Below the pieces are notes generated by a model. That model made no database searches, was not told the origin of the DNA, and worked only from the letters and a program-made list of their open reading frames with translations. A program made the position numbers and the translations under genes. 64,000 bases of DNA. Origin: Globodera rostochiensis (Eukaryota; Nematoda; Chromadorea; Rhabditida; Heteroderidae). Positions within the stretch are counted from its first letter, which is position 1. Every line of letters starts with the position of its first letter. Shown here in pieces: positions 18,291 through 31,768 of this stretch. Where the stretch lies: assembly GCA_018350325.1 (NCBI GenBank), contig JAEVLN010000005.1:2304142-2368141 (forward strand), given 5' to 3'.

Positions 18291-19294
18291 ATCATTTAAA
18301 AATAATTATTCAAACAAATTTTTTCCGTTCGTGATGTATCTCTTTATTAAATTAAATAGAAATTAATAAGAAATTATTAAAATTTGTTTAAAGAATCAGC
18401 AAGAAGTAGCTTCGAAACTTTCCCTTAGGTCAGTTAAATCGCCTGAATCCATAGTCTAACGCGATTCCTCCCACTCTTTGTACTGCTTAGCATAATTCTT
18501 TTTTCTCGCTCAAAATATCATCCGCCAACTCGTAACCTTCTGTTTATCATTTTCTCAACGGTAGTTCGATTTGCTGACCCACGGATTTCCCATATTTATG
18601 AATCGATTTTATATTTTCAAATATTAAACTTCAAGTTCTAGCACAAGTTGACGGCCTTGCTGAAAAGATTCTCATCGGTGGGGAAGCGGAATTTCTCAAA
18701 GAGCTCCCGCTTTCTATGCAATATTCTCCAACATTTGAGCAAATTGCGACTTTTCTACCCCGGAGAGTTGCTGAGGGAAAAATGCTACAATTTTTAAGAC
18801 GTCGTTGCATCATACGGGCGTTTTCTCGACTTGCGTCCTTCAGAAGTGCACTAAATAGATATTTTCAAGATGCTAGAAATTATAAAAGAATTTGATTGAT
18901 CCGCGGGGTATTTTGATACAATGTTTCAATCGTTATTTTTGGAAATAATAAATTCTATTTGTCATTTGAATAGTCCTCGGCTTCATTGCCCTCTTTGTTG
19001 TAGTACGGCGCAGATATTTCGGCAATAAGTCTTTTTGCGTCTTGTACAAAAGTTTTGTTTAGTTCTTCTTTTTCTCCAGCACAAAATTTGCATGATTTCC
19101 TCCTGTGAACTCGTAAGGAACTTTATTTGGCTATTATTTCCCACATCAACATTTAAAAAAAAATTTATTTGCATATTTAGGTAAACATTGGATAATGATG
19201 GTATGGACTTAGGTGAATGTGAATAAAAGTGTTCGATATTAGAAAGGCAAATCGTCTTACAAATTTTCTTCAGCAGCCAAAAAATAACGGATAC
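18291..19294. other. AT-rich region without a supported gene
   Basis: Short frames only on both strands (for example 18813-18631 and 19174-18983, minus), with no recognised motif. Lies between the two AACCG-rich blocks, which could be ends of one unrecognised repeat of about 1.3 kb. Confidence 0.4.
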
Positions 19295-19460
19295 AACCGT
19301 TTACCTCGGTTTGAGAGTCATCACCGTTAACCGACAGTAACTGCCCGTCATCAAAATTTCATAATCGTTAACCGCCGTAACAACGACCTTCGTTAAAATT
19401 CCATAACCGTTATCTGCGTGTAACCGCCGACAACCCGCGTAACCGCGGTTAAGAATAACT
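19295..19460. repeat. Degenerate AACCG-rich block 2
   Basis: Same word family and orientation as 18128-18290 (CACCGTTAACCG, TAACCGCCG, CGCGTAACCGCGGTTA). Confidence 0.7.
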
Positions 19461-20529
19461 TTATCCATGCCAGATTTTGCCAATTCGGGAATTTACTACC
19501 TGAGTACATACTCAAATAACCGGCTACGAAAACTGACTCTTCACAAATTCTGGACAACCGAGAACTGGGTACAAAAACCTGCGGTTTAAACGGCCTGAAT
19601 ATTGGGCCAATTTTTGATTAATTTTAAATGATATTCAATTTATAGCTCACTATGAAAAAGTCTAGCTCATCATTAAAATCTTTATTTATGTTTTTATCGG
19701 AGTTATTACCACTCTCCTATTGAAATTGTCAAGCGAACGGAAATTGGTGGCTCGAAAAGGTAATTTGTAAATTTAGGGTGCAACAATTTGAAAACAATTG
19801 CCTCCATATTATTGAATTTTTGACTAAGTACATTTGCATATCCGTTAACAATTCACATTTTTAGATATTTACTTCACTTACAAAATATTCTGTACGACTT
19901 ATGCAAACGTCGGCTGCAGGCACGAATCGAACACACGACCTTCGGTGCTGTGATCACCTCCTCCTTTCCAATGCTGTTATCGTCTTAGCAAAAACCGAAT
20001 TCACATTGGCCCTCAAGCTTATGGTCTTACGATCCCCACATTGGATCTCAAGCCGTCACAAATAGCTGGCCACGCGCTCTTCCTACACTCTTTCCCCCAC
20101 GGCACCTGTCCCTCGACCCAACCTTTCAATTGTATGGCCAATCGCCGTTGTCGTCGTCGGGCAAAAATCTGATGCTACCAGTAAGAAATATTTATAAAAA
20201 TACACTGAACTGGATTAAAACCCACCACAATTGGTGCATTGGTCATCTTCGGACAAAGAGATAAATAAAAATTTTTTTGAAGCTCAGCCCAAATAGGGGC
20301 ACCTCCTCCCACAAAATCAACCTGAAAGTCAACCAAAAATTTCCCACCAGAAAAGGGTTGGGGGCACAAAAGAAAAAAATTAAATTTTGCCATTTACGAA
20401 TTTACCATTTGATTAAATCAAAATGGGAACACCACATTTAATACTACCACGTCGATCAAAGCAAATTCATTGCTTTCAACGAACCTACCAGCAGCTTAAC
20501 CACTTTTGTCCATTTCGTTTTTGTGAGAT
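19461..20529. other. Satellite flank with weak tRNA-like remnant
   Basis: AT-rich. On the minus strand around 19985-19905 the words GAAGGTCGTGTGTTCGATTCG resemble a tRNA anticodon-arm side plus B box, but D arm and acceptor stem are not convincing, so it is at best a decayed SINE head. No gene seen. Satellite monomers begin near 20530. Confidence 0.35.
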
Positions 20530-23500
20530 TTCTCAAAAAAAATAAAAAATTATTCTTCAATCTGTATGTTGAGGCTCCATATTTATTTATGTCCTTTGGA
20601 ACCATAATGGGAACAAAACTTTAAAATTGGAGCTCATTGTGACTGAATTGTACCAATTTATTATATGTCTAATTATCAAAAATGGGAAACAGCTGTTTAA
20701 AATAGAATATCTACGCTTAGCCTATGTCGATTAACGCGCTTTTGTCGTCATTTTGTAGAGCATAATATTTCCTTTCTAATGGTGTATTGAACGTTTTCAT
20801 TGCAGCATTTTGCGCTGATTTATAGCCAAAAATTGGTAATACCAAGTTACGTAGTTCAATAGATTTTTTCATTGCTTAGATTCCGACCGCTTACGCTTTA
20901 ATGTTGTAATATGATACAGTTTAAAAGGGAGTAAATAACGGTTTATTAAACTTCGCCGTAGCTTGGCGCGACACCAAGCTATCTGATTTACAATTTGCCT
21001 CTATTATTCTTTGAAGATTCTAAAAAATCAATGTATATGCATTGGAATTGCACTTTTAATTATTCTTATGAGTCCTGCATCGGCTAAAATACAAATTTAC
21101 TTGAAGATAGTATAGTTTCTAAAAAAAATAAAAAATTATTCTTCAATCTGTATGTTGAGGCTCCATATTTATTTATGTCCTTTGGAACCATAATGGGAAC
21201 AAAACTTTAAAATTGGAGCTCATTGTGACTGAATTGTACCAATTTATTATATGTCTAATTATCAAAAATGGGAAACAGCTGTTTAAAATAGAATATCTAC
21301 GCTTAGCCTGTGTCGATTAACGCGTTTTTGTCGTCATTTTGTAGAGCATAATATTTCCTTTCTAATGGTGTATTGAACGTTTTCATTACAGCATTTTGCG
21401 CTGATTTATAGCCAAAAATTGGTAATACCAAGTTACGTAGTTCAAAAGATTTTTTCATTGCTTAGATTCCGACCGTTGACGTTTTAAAGTTGTAATATGA
21501 TACAGTTTAAAAGGGAGTAAATAACGGTTTATTAAACTTCGCCGTAGCTTGGCGCGACACCAAGCTATCTGATTTACAATTTGCCTCTATTATTCTTTGA
21601 AGATTCTAAAAAATCAATGTATATGCATTGGAATTGCACTTTTAATTATTCTTATGAGTCCTGCATCGGCTAAAATACAAATTTACTTGAAGATAGTATA
21701 GTTTCTAAAAAAAATAAAAAATTATTCTTCAATCTGTATGTTGAGGCTCCATTTTATTTATGCCCTTTGAAACCATAATGGGAACAAAACTTTAAAATTG
21801 GAGCTCATTGTGACTGAATTGTACCAATTTTTATATGTCTAATTATCAAAAATGGGAAACAGCTGTTTAAAGTAGAATATCTACGCTTAGCCTGTGTCGA
21901 TTAACGCGTTTTTGTCGTCATTTTGTAGAGCATAATATTTCCTTTCTAATGGTGTATTGAACGTTTTCATTACAGCATTTTGCGCTGATTTATAGCCAAA
22001 AATTGGTAATACCAAGTTACGTAGTTCAAAAGATTTTTTCATTGCTTAGATTCCGACCGTTGACGTTTTAAAGTTGTAATATGATACAGTTTAAAAGGGA
22101 GTAAATAACGGTTTATTAAACTTCGCCGTAGCTTGGCGCGACACCAAGCTATCTGATTTACAATTTGCCTCTATTATTCTTTGAAGATTCTAAAAAATCA
22201 ATGTATATGCATTGGAATTGCACTTTTAATTATTCTTATGAGTCCTGCATCGGCTAAAATACAAATTTACTTGAAGATAGTATAGTTTCTAAAAAAAATA
22301 AAAAATTATTCTTCAATCTGTATGTTGAGGCTCCATTTTTATTTATGCCCTTTGAAACCATAATGGGAACAAAACTTTAAAATTGGAGCTCATTGTGACT
22401 GAATTGTACCAATTTTTATATGTCTAATTATCAAAAATGGGAAACAGCTGTTTAAAGTAGAATATCTACGCTTAGCCTGTGTCGATTAACGCGTTTTTGT
22501 CGTCATTTTGTAGAGCATTATATTTCCTTTCTAATGGTGTATTGAACGTTTTCATTACAGCATTTTGCGCTGATTTATAGCCAAAAATTGGTAATACCAA
22601 GTTACGTAGTTCAAAAGATTTTTTCATTGCTTAGATTCCGACCGTTGACGTTTTAAAGTTGTAATATGATACAGTTTAAAAGGGAGTAAATAACGGTTTA
22701 TTAAACTTCGCCGTAGCTTGGCGCGACACCAAGCTATCTGATTTACAATTTGCCTCTATTATTCTTTGAAGATTCTAAAAAATCAATGTATATGCATTGG
22801 AATTGCACTTTTAATTATTCTTATGAGTCCTGCATCGGCTAAAATACAAATTTACTTGAAGATAGTATAGTTTCTAAAAAAAATAAAAAATTATTCTTCA
22901 ATCTGTATGTTGAGGCTCCATTTTTATTTATGCCCTTTGAAACCATAATGGGAACAAAACTTTAAAATTGGAGCTCATTGTGACTGAATTGTACCAATTT
23001 TTTATATGTCTAATTATCAAAAATGGGAAACAGCTGTTTAAAGTAGAATATCTACGCTTAGCCTGTGTCGATTAACGCGTTTTTGTCGTCATTTTGTAGA
23101 GCATAATATTTCCTTTCTAATGGTGTATTGAACGTTTTCATTACAGCATTTTGCGCTGATTTATAGCCAAAAATTGGTAATACCAAGTTACGTAGTTCAA
23201 AAGATTTTTTCATTGCTTAGATTCCGACCGTTGACGTTTTAAAGTTGTAATATGATACAGTTTAAAAGGGAGTAAATAACGGTTTATTAAACTTCGCCGT
23301 AGCTTGACGCGACACCAAGCTATCTGATTTACAATTTGCCTCTATTATTCTTTGAAGATTCTAAAAAATCAATGTATATGCATTGGAATTGCACTTTTAA
23401 TTATTCTTATGAGTCCTGCATCGGCTAAAATACAAATTTACTTGAAGATAGTATAGTTTCTAAAAAAAATAAAAAATTATTCTTCAATCTGTATGTTGAG

Positions 23501-26500
23501 GCTCCATTTTTATTTATGCCCTTTGAAACCATAATGGGAACAAAACTTTAAAATTGGAGCTCATTGTGACTGAATTGTACCAATTTTTTATATGTCTAAT
23601 TATCAAAAATGGGAAACAGCTGTTTAAAGTAGAATATCTACGCTTAGCCTGTGTCGATTAACGCGTTTTTGTCGTCATTTTGTAGAGCATAATATTTCCT
23701 TTCTAATGGTGTATTGAACGTTTTCATTACAGCATTTTGCGCTGATTTATAGCCAAAAATTGGTAATACCAAGTTACGTAGTTCAAAAGATTTTTTCATT
23801 GCTTAGATTCCGACCGTTGACGTTTTAAAGTTGTAATATGATACAGTTTAAAAGGGAGTAAATAACGGTTTATTAAAACTTCGCCGTAGCTTGGACGCGA
23901 CACCAAGCTTCTGATTTACAATTTGCCTCTATTATTCTTTGAAGATTCTAAAAAATCAATGTATATGCATTGGAATTGCACTTTTAATTATTCTTATGAG
24001 TCCTGCATCGGCTAAAATACAAATTTACTTGAAGATAGTATAGTTTCTAAAAAAAATAAAAAATTATTCTTCAATCTGTATGTTGAGGCTCCATTTTTAT
24101 TTATGCCCTTTGAAACCATAATGGGAACAAAACTTTAAAATTGGAGCTCATTGTGACTGAATTGTACCAATTTTTTATATGTCTAATTATCAAAAATGGG
24201 AAACAGCTGTTTAAAGTAGAATATCTACGCTTAGCCTGTGTCGATTAACGCGTTTTTGTCGTCATTTTGTAGAGCATAATATTTCCTTTCTAATGGTGTA
24301 TTGAACGTTTTCATTACAGCATTTTGCGCTGATTTATAGCCAAAAATTGGTAATACCAAGTTACGTAGTTCAAAAGATTTTTTCATTGCTTAGATTCCGA
24401 CCGTTGACGTTTTAAAGTTGTAATATGATACAGTTTAAAAGGGAGTAAATAACGGTTTATTAAACTTCGCCGTAGCTTGACGCGACACCAAGCTATCTGA
24501 TTTACAATTTGCCTCTATTATTCTTTGAAGATTCTAAAAAATCAATGTATATGCATTGGAATTGCACTTTTAATTATTCTTATGAGTCCTGCATCGGCTA
24601 AAATACAAATTTACTTGAAGATAGTATAGTTTCTAAAAAAAATAAAAAATTATTCTTCAATCTGTATGTTGAGGCTCCATTTTTATTTATGCCCTTTGAA
24701 ACCATAATGGGAACAAAACTTTAAAATTGGAGCTCATTGTGACTGAATTGTACCAATTTTTTATATGTCTAATTATCAAAAATGGGAAACAGCTGTTTAA
24801 AGTAGAATATCTACGCTTAGCCTGTGTCGATTAACGCGTTTTTGTCGTCATTTTGTAGAGCATAATATTTCCTTTCTAATGGTGTATTGAACGTTTTCAT
24901 TACAGCATTTTGCGCTGATTTATAGCCAAAAATTGGTAATACCAAGTTACGTAGTTCAAAAGATTTTTTCATTGCTTAGATTCCGACCGTTGACGTTTTA
25001 AAGTTGTAATATGATACAGTTTAAAAGGGAGTAAATAACGGTTTATTAAACTTCGCCGTAGCTTGGCGCGACACCAAGCTATCTGATTTACAATTTGCCT
25101 CTATTATTCTTTGAAGATTCTAAAAAATCAATGTATATGCATTGGAATTGCACTTTTAATTATTCTTATGAGTCCTGCATCGGCTAAAATACAAATTTAC
25201 TTGAAGATAGTATAGTTTCTAAAAAAAATAAAAAATTATTCTTCAATCTGTATGTTGAGGCTCCATTTTTATTTATGCCCTTTGAAACCATAATGGGAAC
25301 AAAACTTTAAAATTGGAGCTCATTGTGACTGAATTGTACCAATTTTTTATATGTCTAATTATCAAAAATGGGAAACAGCTGTTTAAAGTAGAATATCTAC
25401 GCTTAGCCTGTGTCGATTAACGCGTTTTTGTCGTCATTTTGTAGAGCATAATATTTCCTTTCTAATGGTGTATTGAACGTTTTCATTACAGCATTTTGCG
25501 CTGATTTATAGCCAAAAATTGGTAATACCAAGTTACGTAGTTCAAAAGATTTTTTCATTGCTTAGATTCCGACCGTTGACGTTTTAAAGTTGTAATATGA
25601 TACAGTTTAAAAGGGAGTAAATAACGGTTTATTAAACTTCGCCGTAGCTTGGCGCGACACCAAGCTATCTGATTTACAATTTGCCTCTATTATTCTTTGA
25701 AGATTCTAAAAAATCAATGTATATGCATTGGAATTGCACTTTTAATTATTCTTATGAGTCCTGCATCGGCTAAAATACAAATTTACTTGAAGATAGTATA
25801 GTTTCTAAAAAAAATAAAAAATTATTCTTCAATCTGTATGTTGAGGCTCCATTTTTATTTATGCCCTTTGAAACCATAATGGGAACAAAACTTTAAAATT
25901 GGAGCTCATTGTGACTGAATTGTACCAATTTTTTATATGTCTAATTATCAAAAATGGGAAACAGCTGTTTAAAGTAGAATATCTACGCTTAGCCTGTGTC
26001 GATTAACGCGTTTTTGTCGTCATTTTGTAGAGCATAATATTTCCTTTCTAATGGTGTATTGATCGTTTTCATTGCAGCATTTTGCGCTGATTTATAGCCA
26101 AAAATTAGTAATACCAAGTTACGTAGTTCAAAAGATTTTTTCATTGCTTAGATTCAGACCGTTGACGTTTTAATGTTGTAATATGATACAGTTTAAAAGG
26201 GAGTAAATAATGGTTTATTAAACTTCGCCATAGCTTGGCGCGACACCAAGCTATCTGATTTACAATTTGCCTCTATTATTCTTTGAAGATTCTAAAAAAT
26301 CAATGTATATGCATTGGAATTGCACTTTTAATTATTCTTATGAGTCCTGCATCGGCTAAAATACAAATTTACTTGAAGATAGTATAGTTTCTAAAAAAAA
26401 TAAAAAATTATTCTTCAATCTGTATGTTGAGGCTCCATTTTTATTTATGCCCTTTGAAACCATAATGGGAACAAAACTTTAAAATTGGAGCTCATTGTGA

Positions 26501-29500
26501 CTGAATTGTACCAATTTATTATATGTCTAATTATCAAAAATGGGAAACAGCTGTTTAAAATAGAATATCTACGCTTAGCCTGTGTCGATTAACGCGTTTT
26601 TGTCGTCATTTTGTAGAGCATAATATTTCCTTTCTAATGGTGTATTGAACGTTTTCATTACAGCATTTTTCGCTGATTTATAGCCAAAAATTGGTAATAC
26701 CAAGTTACGTAGTTCAAAAGATTTTTTCATTGCTTAGATTCCGACCGTTGACGTTTTAAAGTTGTAATATGATACAGTTTAAAAGGGAGTAAATAACGGT
26801 TTATTAAACTTCGCCGTAGCTTGACGCGACACCAAGCTATCTGATTTACAATTTGCCTCTATTATTCTTTGAAGATTCTAAAAAATCAATGTATATGCAT
26901 TGGAATTGCACTTTTAATTATTCTTATGAGTCCTGCATCGGCTAAAATACAAATTTACTTGAAGATAGTATAGTTTCTAAAAAAAATAAAAAATTATTCT
27001 TCAATCTGTATGTTGAGGCTCCATTTTTATTTATGCCCTTTGAAACCATAATGGGAACAAAACTTTAAAATTGGAGCTCATTGTGACTGAATTGTACCAA
27101 TTTTTTATATGTCTAATTATCAAAAATGGGAAACAGCTGTTTAAAGTAGAATATCTACGCTTAGCCTGTGTCGATTAACGCGTTTTTGTCGTCATTTTGT
27201 AGAGCATAATATTTCCTTTCTAATGGTGTATTGAACGTTTTCATTACAGCATTTTGCGCTGATTTATAGCCAAAAATTGGTAATACCAAGTTACGTAGTT
27301 CAAAAGATTTTTTCATTGCTTAGATTCAGACCGTTGACGTTTTAATGTTGTAATATGATACAGTTTAAAAGGGAGTAAATAACAGTTTATTAAACTTCGC
27401 CGTAGCTTGACGCGACACCAAGCTATCTGATTTACAATTTGCCTCTATTATTCTTTGAAGATTCTAAAAAATCAATGTATATGCATTGGAATTGCACTTT
27501 TAATTATTCTTATGAGTCCTGCATCGGCTAAAATACAAATTTACTTGAAGATAGTATAGTTTCTAAAAAAAATAAAAAATTATTCTTCAATCTGTATGTT
27601 GAGGCTCCATTTTTATTTATGCCCTTTGAAACCATAATGGGAACAAAACTTTAAAATTGGAGCTCATTGTGACTGAATTGTACCAATTTTTTATATGTCT
27701 AATTATCAAAAATGGGAAACAGCTGTTTAAAGTAGAATATCTACGCTTAGCCTGTGTCGATTAACGCGTTTTTGTCGTCATTTTGTAGAGCATAATATTT
27801 CCTTTCTAATGGTGTATTGAACGTTTTCATTACAGCATTTTGCGCTGATTTATAGCCAAAAATTGGTAATACCAAGTTACGTAGTTCAAAAGATTTTTTC
27901 ATTGCTTAGATTCCGACCGTTGACGTTTTAAAGTTGTAATATGATACAGTTTAAAAGGGAGTAAATAACGGTTTATTAAACTTCGCCGTAGCTTGACGCG
28001 ACACCAAGCTATCTGATTTACAATTTGCCTCTATTATTCTTTGAAGATTCTAAAAAATCAATGTCATTGGAATTGCACTTTTAATTATTCTTATGAGTCC
28101 TGCATCGGCTAAAATACAAATTTACTTGAAGATAGTATAGTTTCTAAAAAAAATAAAAAATTATTCTTCAATCTGTATGTTGAGGCTCCATTTTTATTTA
28201 TGCCCTTTGAAACCATAATGGGAAAAACTTTAAAATTGGAGCTCATTGTGACTGAATTGTACCAATTTTTTATATGTCTAATTATCAAAAATGGGAAACA
28301 GCAGTTTAAAGTAGAATATCTACGCTTAGCCTGTGTCGATTAACGCGTTTTTGTCGTCATTTTGTAGAGCATAATATTTCCTTTCTAATGGTGTATTGAA
28401 CGTTTTCATTACAGCATTTTGCGCTGATTTATAGCCAAAAATTGGTAATACCAAGTTACGTAGTTCAAAAGATTTTTTCATTGCTTAGATTCCGACCGTT
28501 GACGTTTTAAAGTTGTAATATGATACAGTTTAAAAGGGAGTAAATAATGGTTTATTAAACTTCGCCATAGCTTGGCGCGACACCAAGCTATCTGATTTAC
28601 AATTTGCCTCTATTATCTTGGGAAGATTCTAAAAAATCAATGTATATGCATTGGAATTGCACTTTTAATTATTCTTATGAGTCCTGCATCGGCTAAAATA
28701 CAAATTTACTTGAAGATAGTATAGTTTCTAAAAAAAATAAAAAATTATTCTTCAATCTGTATGTTGAGGCTCCATTTTTATTTATGCCCTTTGAAACCAT
28801 AATGGGAACAAAACTTTAAAATTGGAGCTCATTGTGACTGAATTGTACCAATTTATTATATGTCTAATTATCAAAAATGGGAAACAGCTGTTTAATGTAG
28901 AATATCTACGCTTAGCCTATGTCGATTAACGCGTTTTTGTCGTCATTTTGTAGAGCATAATATTTCCTTTCTATTGGTGTATTGATCGTTTTCATTGCAG
29001 CATTTTGCGCTGATTTATAGCCAAAAATTGGTAATACCAAGTTACGTAGTTCAAAAGATTTTTTCATTGCTTAGATTCAGACCGTTGACGTTTTAATGTT
29101 GTAATATGATACAGTTTAAAAGGGAGTAAATAATGGTTTATTAAACTTCGCCATAGCTTGGCGCGACACCAAGCTATCTGATTTACAATTTGCCTCTATT
29201 ATTCTTTGAAGATTCTAAAAAATCAATGTATATGCATTGGAATTGCACTTTTAATTATTCTTATGAGTCCTGCATCGGCTAAAATACAAATTTACTTGAA
29301 GATAGTATAGTTTCTAAAAAAAATAAAAAATTATTCTTCAATCTGTATGTTGAGGCTCCATTTTTATTTATGCCCTTTGAAACCATAATGGGAACAAAAC
29401 TTTAAAATTGGAGCTCATTGTGACTGAATTGTACCAATTTATTATATGTCTAATTATCAAAAATGGGAAACAGCAGTTTAATGTAGAATATCTACGCTTA

Positions 29501-30346
29501 GCCTGTGTCGATTAACGCGTTTTTGTCGTCATTTTGTAGAGCATAATATTTCCTTTCTAATGGTGTATTGAACGTTTTCATTACAGCATTTTGCGCTGAT
29601 TTATAGCCAAAAATTGGTAATACCAAGTTACGTAGTTCAAAAGATTTTTTCATTGCTTAGATTCCGACCGTTGACGTTTTAAAGTTGTAATATGATACAG
29701 TTTAAAAGGGAGTAAATAACGGTTTATTAAACTTCGCCGTAGCTTGACGCGACACCAAGCTATCTGATTTACAATTTGCCTCTATTATTCTTTGAAGATT
29801 CTAAAAAATCAATGTATATGCATTGGAATTGCACTTTTAATTATTCTTATGAGTCCTGCATCGGCTAAAATACAAATTTACTTGAAGATAGTATAGTTTC
29901 TAAAAAAAATAAAAAATTATTCTTCAATCTGTATGTTGAGGCTCCATTTTTATTTATGCCCTTTGGAACCATAATGGGAACAAAACTTTACAATTGGAGC
30001 TCATTGTGACTGAATTGTACCAATTTTTTGTATGTCTAATTATCAAAAATGGGAAACAGCTGTTTAATGTAGAATATCTACGCTTAGCCTGTGTCGATTA
30101 ACGCGTTTTTGTCGTCATTTTGTAGAGCATAATATTTCCTTTCTAATGGTGTATTGAACGTTTTCATTACAGCATTTTGCGCTGATTTATAGCCAAAAAT
30201 TGGTAATACCAAGTTACGTAGTTCAAAAGATTTTTTCATTGCTTAGATTCCGACCGTTGACGTTTTAAAGTTGTAATATGATACAGTTTAAAAGGGAGTA
30301 AATAATGGTTTATTAAACTTCCCGCTTGGCGCGACACCAAGCTATC
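20530..30346. repeat. Satellite array 1, ~585-bp monomers (about 17 copies)
   Basis: The landmark CTTCGCCGTAGCTTG recurs at 20951, 21537, 22121, 22706, 23292 and 23879 (spacing 584-587) and onward. No open frame persists. Each monomer has TAGCTTGG-CGCGACA-CCAAGCTA (8-bp stem, 7-base loop), often with a G-to-A change in the left stem. Each also has the palindromic words CCAAAAATTGG and TTGGTAATACCAA. Most copies here are one subtype (ATTTTTATTTATGCCC, TTACAGCATT, TTTAAAGTAG); the first copy is a different subtype (ATATTTATTTATGTCC). The array ends inside a monomer at a junction reading AAACTTCCCGCTTGGCGCG. Confidence 0.97.
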
Positions 30347-31516
30347 TTCCCTTCCACTATTTAAGGCCTGCTTCTCGTCACTCTCGACACCTTTTGGATC
30401 ACTACTACAATCAGCTCTATCTTCATCGGAACGACAACCCACTCTGCTTCGTCAACAAAATCCGGCCTCGAACATAGAAAAATCCCTCGATCCCTTTAAT
30501 CCACCATTTCTATTGTCTCCGATTTCTCGGCAATAAATTGCTAAGCTTGATTGGTGTCCATTTGGTCGAGAAAAGTCTTTATCCGAACCCCCCAATTTGA
30601 ATACAATTTTTTGCTGCATCCTTGATTGCGACATAAACAAACAATAATTCATGAATTTTAGTTCAAAAGAAAATCATCAAAGAATTCAAAACAACTTCAA
30701 AAAGGCGAGCCAATCACTTCCATTGGCGGATTTTTTTGTTGTTGTTTTAGGGTTTCCAGACAAACCCATTAAAATCTTATAAAGGTATTAAAGAGTGAAA
30801 TTTAATAATTTTTGTAATTTTATTGTAATAAAAATTGTGAAGTTTAACGCCCTGCGAATTTTCGGACATTTTTTGGGCGCTGGTTACCTACATCCCTGAC
30901 ACATTTGTGAACAAAGTCTAATTGACAGATCGTCAAAATGCCAGAAATGAAGCAAAAATTGAAATTTTTGTATCTTTTTGCAATGTTTGGCCATCCCAAC
31001 GCATTCAAATGGTCTCCTCGTTCTCGATGCTCTCCAAACGGACATAAAAATATATCCAATAAATTGAGAGAAAGTCCATTTGAGGCTAAACCGTGGAAAA
31101 AACGTGGAAAACCCCTGGAAAACGTGCCAGCTTTAAGTGGAATACCGTGGAAAAAACCCCGGAACGTGGAAATTTCCACGTTTCCGTGCTCAAATCGCAA
31201 CCCTGCGACCGGGACGGGATCCGGGGATTTCGCTTTTTCAGAAACCGGTACCGGAACCGGGATCGGGATTGCAATTTTTCAATAACCGGGACCGGGATTC
31301 TAAAACTGGGAAGTTCCCGACCGTCCCGGTCGGGATCCCAGTCTCGACCAACTCTATTTACGGCATACCCAAGCTGACGGAATTCCCTAACTCATCAACC
31401 GTTCATTTTTCAGAAAAATTTATCAAAATAGGTAATATAGTTTATTATTTGAGGCCAGTCTAATTGCTGGCCGGGCCTCGGACCCGAATTTGAACGATTT
31501 ATTGAAAATCCATTTA
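30347..31516. repeat. Left part of island 1, duplicated at 57541-58739
   Basis: Nearly identical to 57541-58739 apart from small indels, including about 30 extra bases near 57835 in the other copy. It begins TTCCCTTCCACTATTTAAGGCC (TATA-like) just after the satellite. It contains a low-complexity GTGGAAAA zone (31090-31190) and a CCGGGATC/ACCGGGA-rich zone (31200-31345). Minus frames here (such as 31200-30844) lack known domains. No gene supported. Confidence 0.8.
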
Positions 31517-31768
31517 TTGCACAAAGTTCAAAAAATACTGAACGCCTGTTCAAATCTACAACAAATATAAAAATAGTTTTACATTTTAATGACAGTCTAG
31601 CGCGCAAAAATAAGAGCTATATATTTAAGATTTCAAATTAATGTAAAGTTATTTCTCAAAATGATTGGTTTATATTGTTAATGGATAAAATTGATCGGAT
31701 TAATAGTTTTAAATGATAAATTATTTTTATTTTTCGCAAATAAATCATAAACAATTACTTTTCCAATT

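Noticed and set aside
18128..19460. Telomeric repeats
   Set aside because: The words are TAACCG-like and irregular, not the nematode TTAGGC repeat.
30236..30652. Minus frames at the satellite/island border (also at 57428-57874)
   Set aside because: They start in island DNA and end in satellite, with no domain; conservation reflects duplication only.
31086..31463. Overlapping plus and minus frames in the GTGGAAA/CCGGGA zone
   Set aside because: Low-complexity DNA open in several frames at once; no motif.
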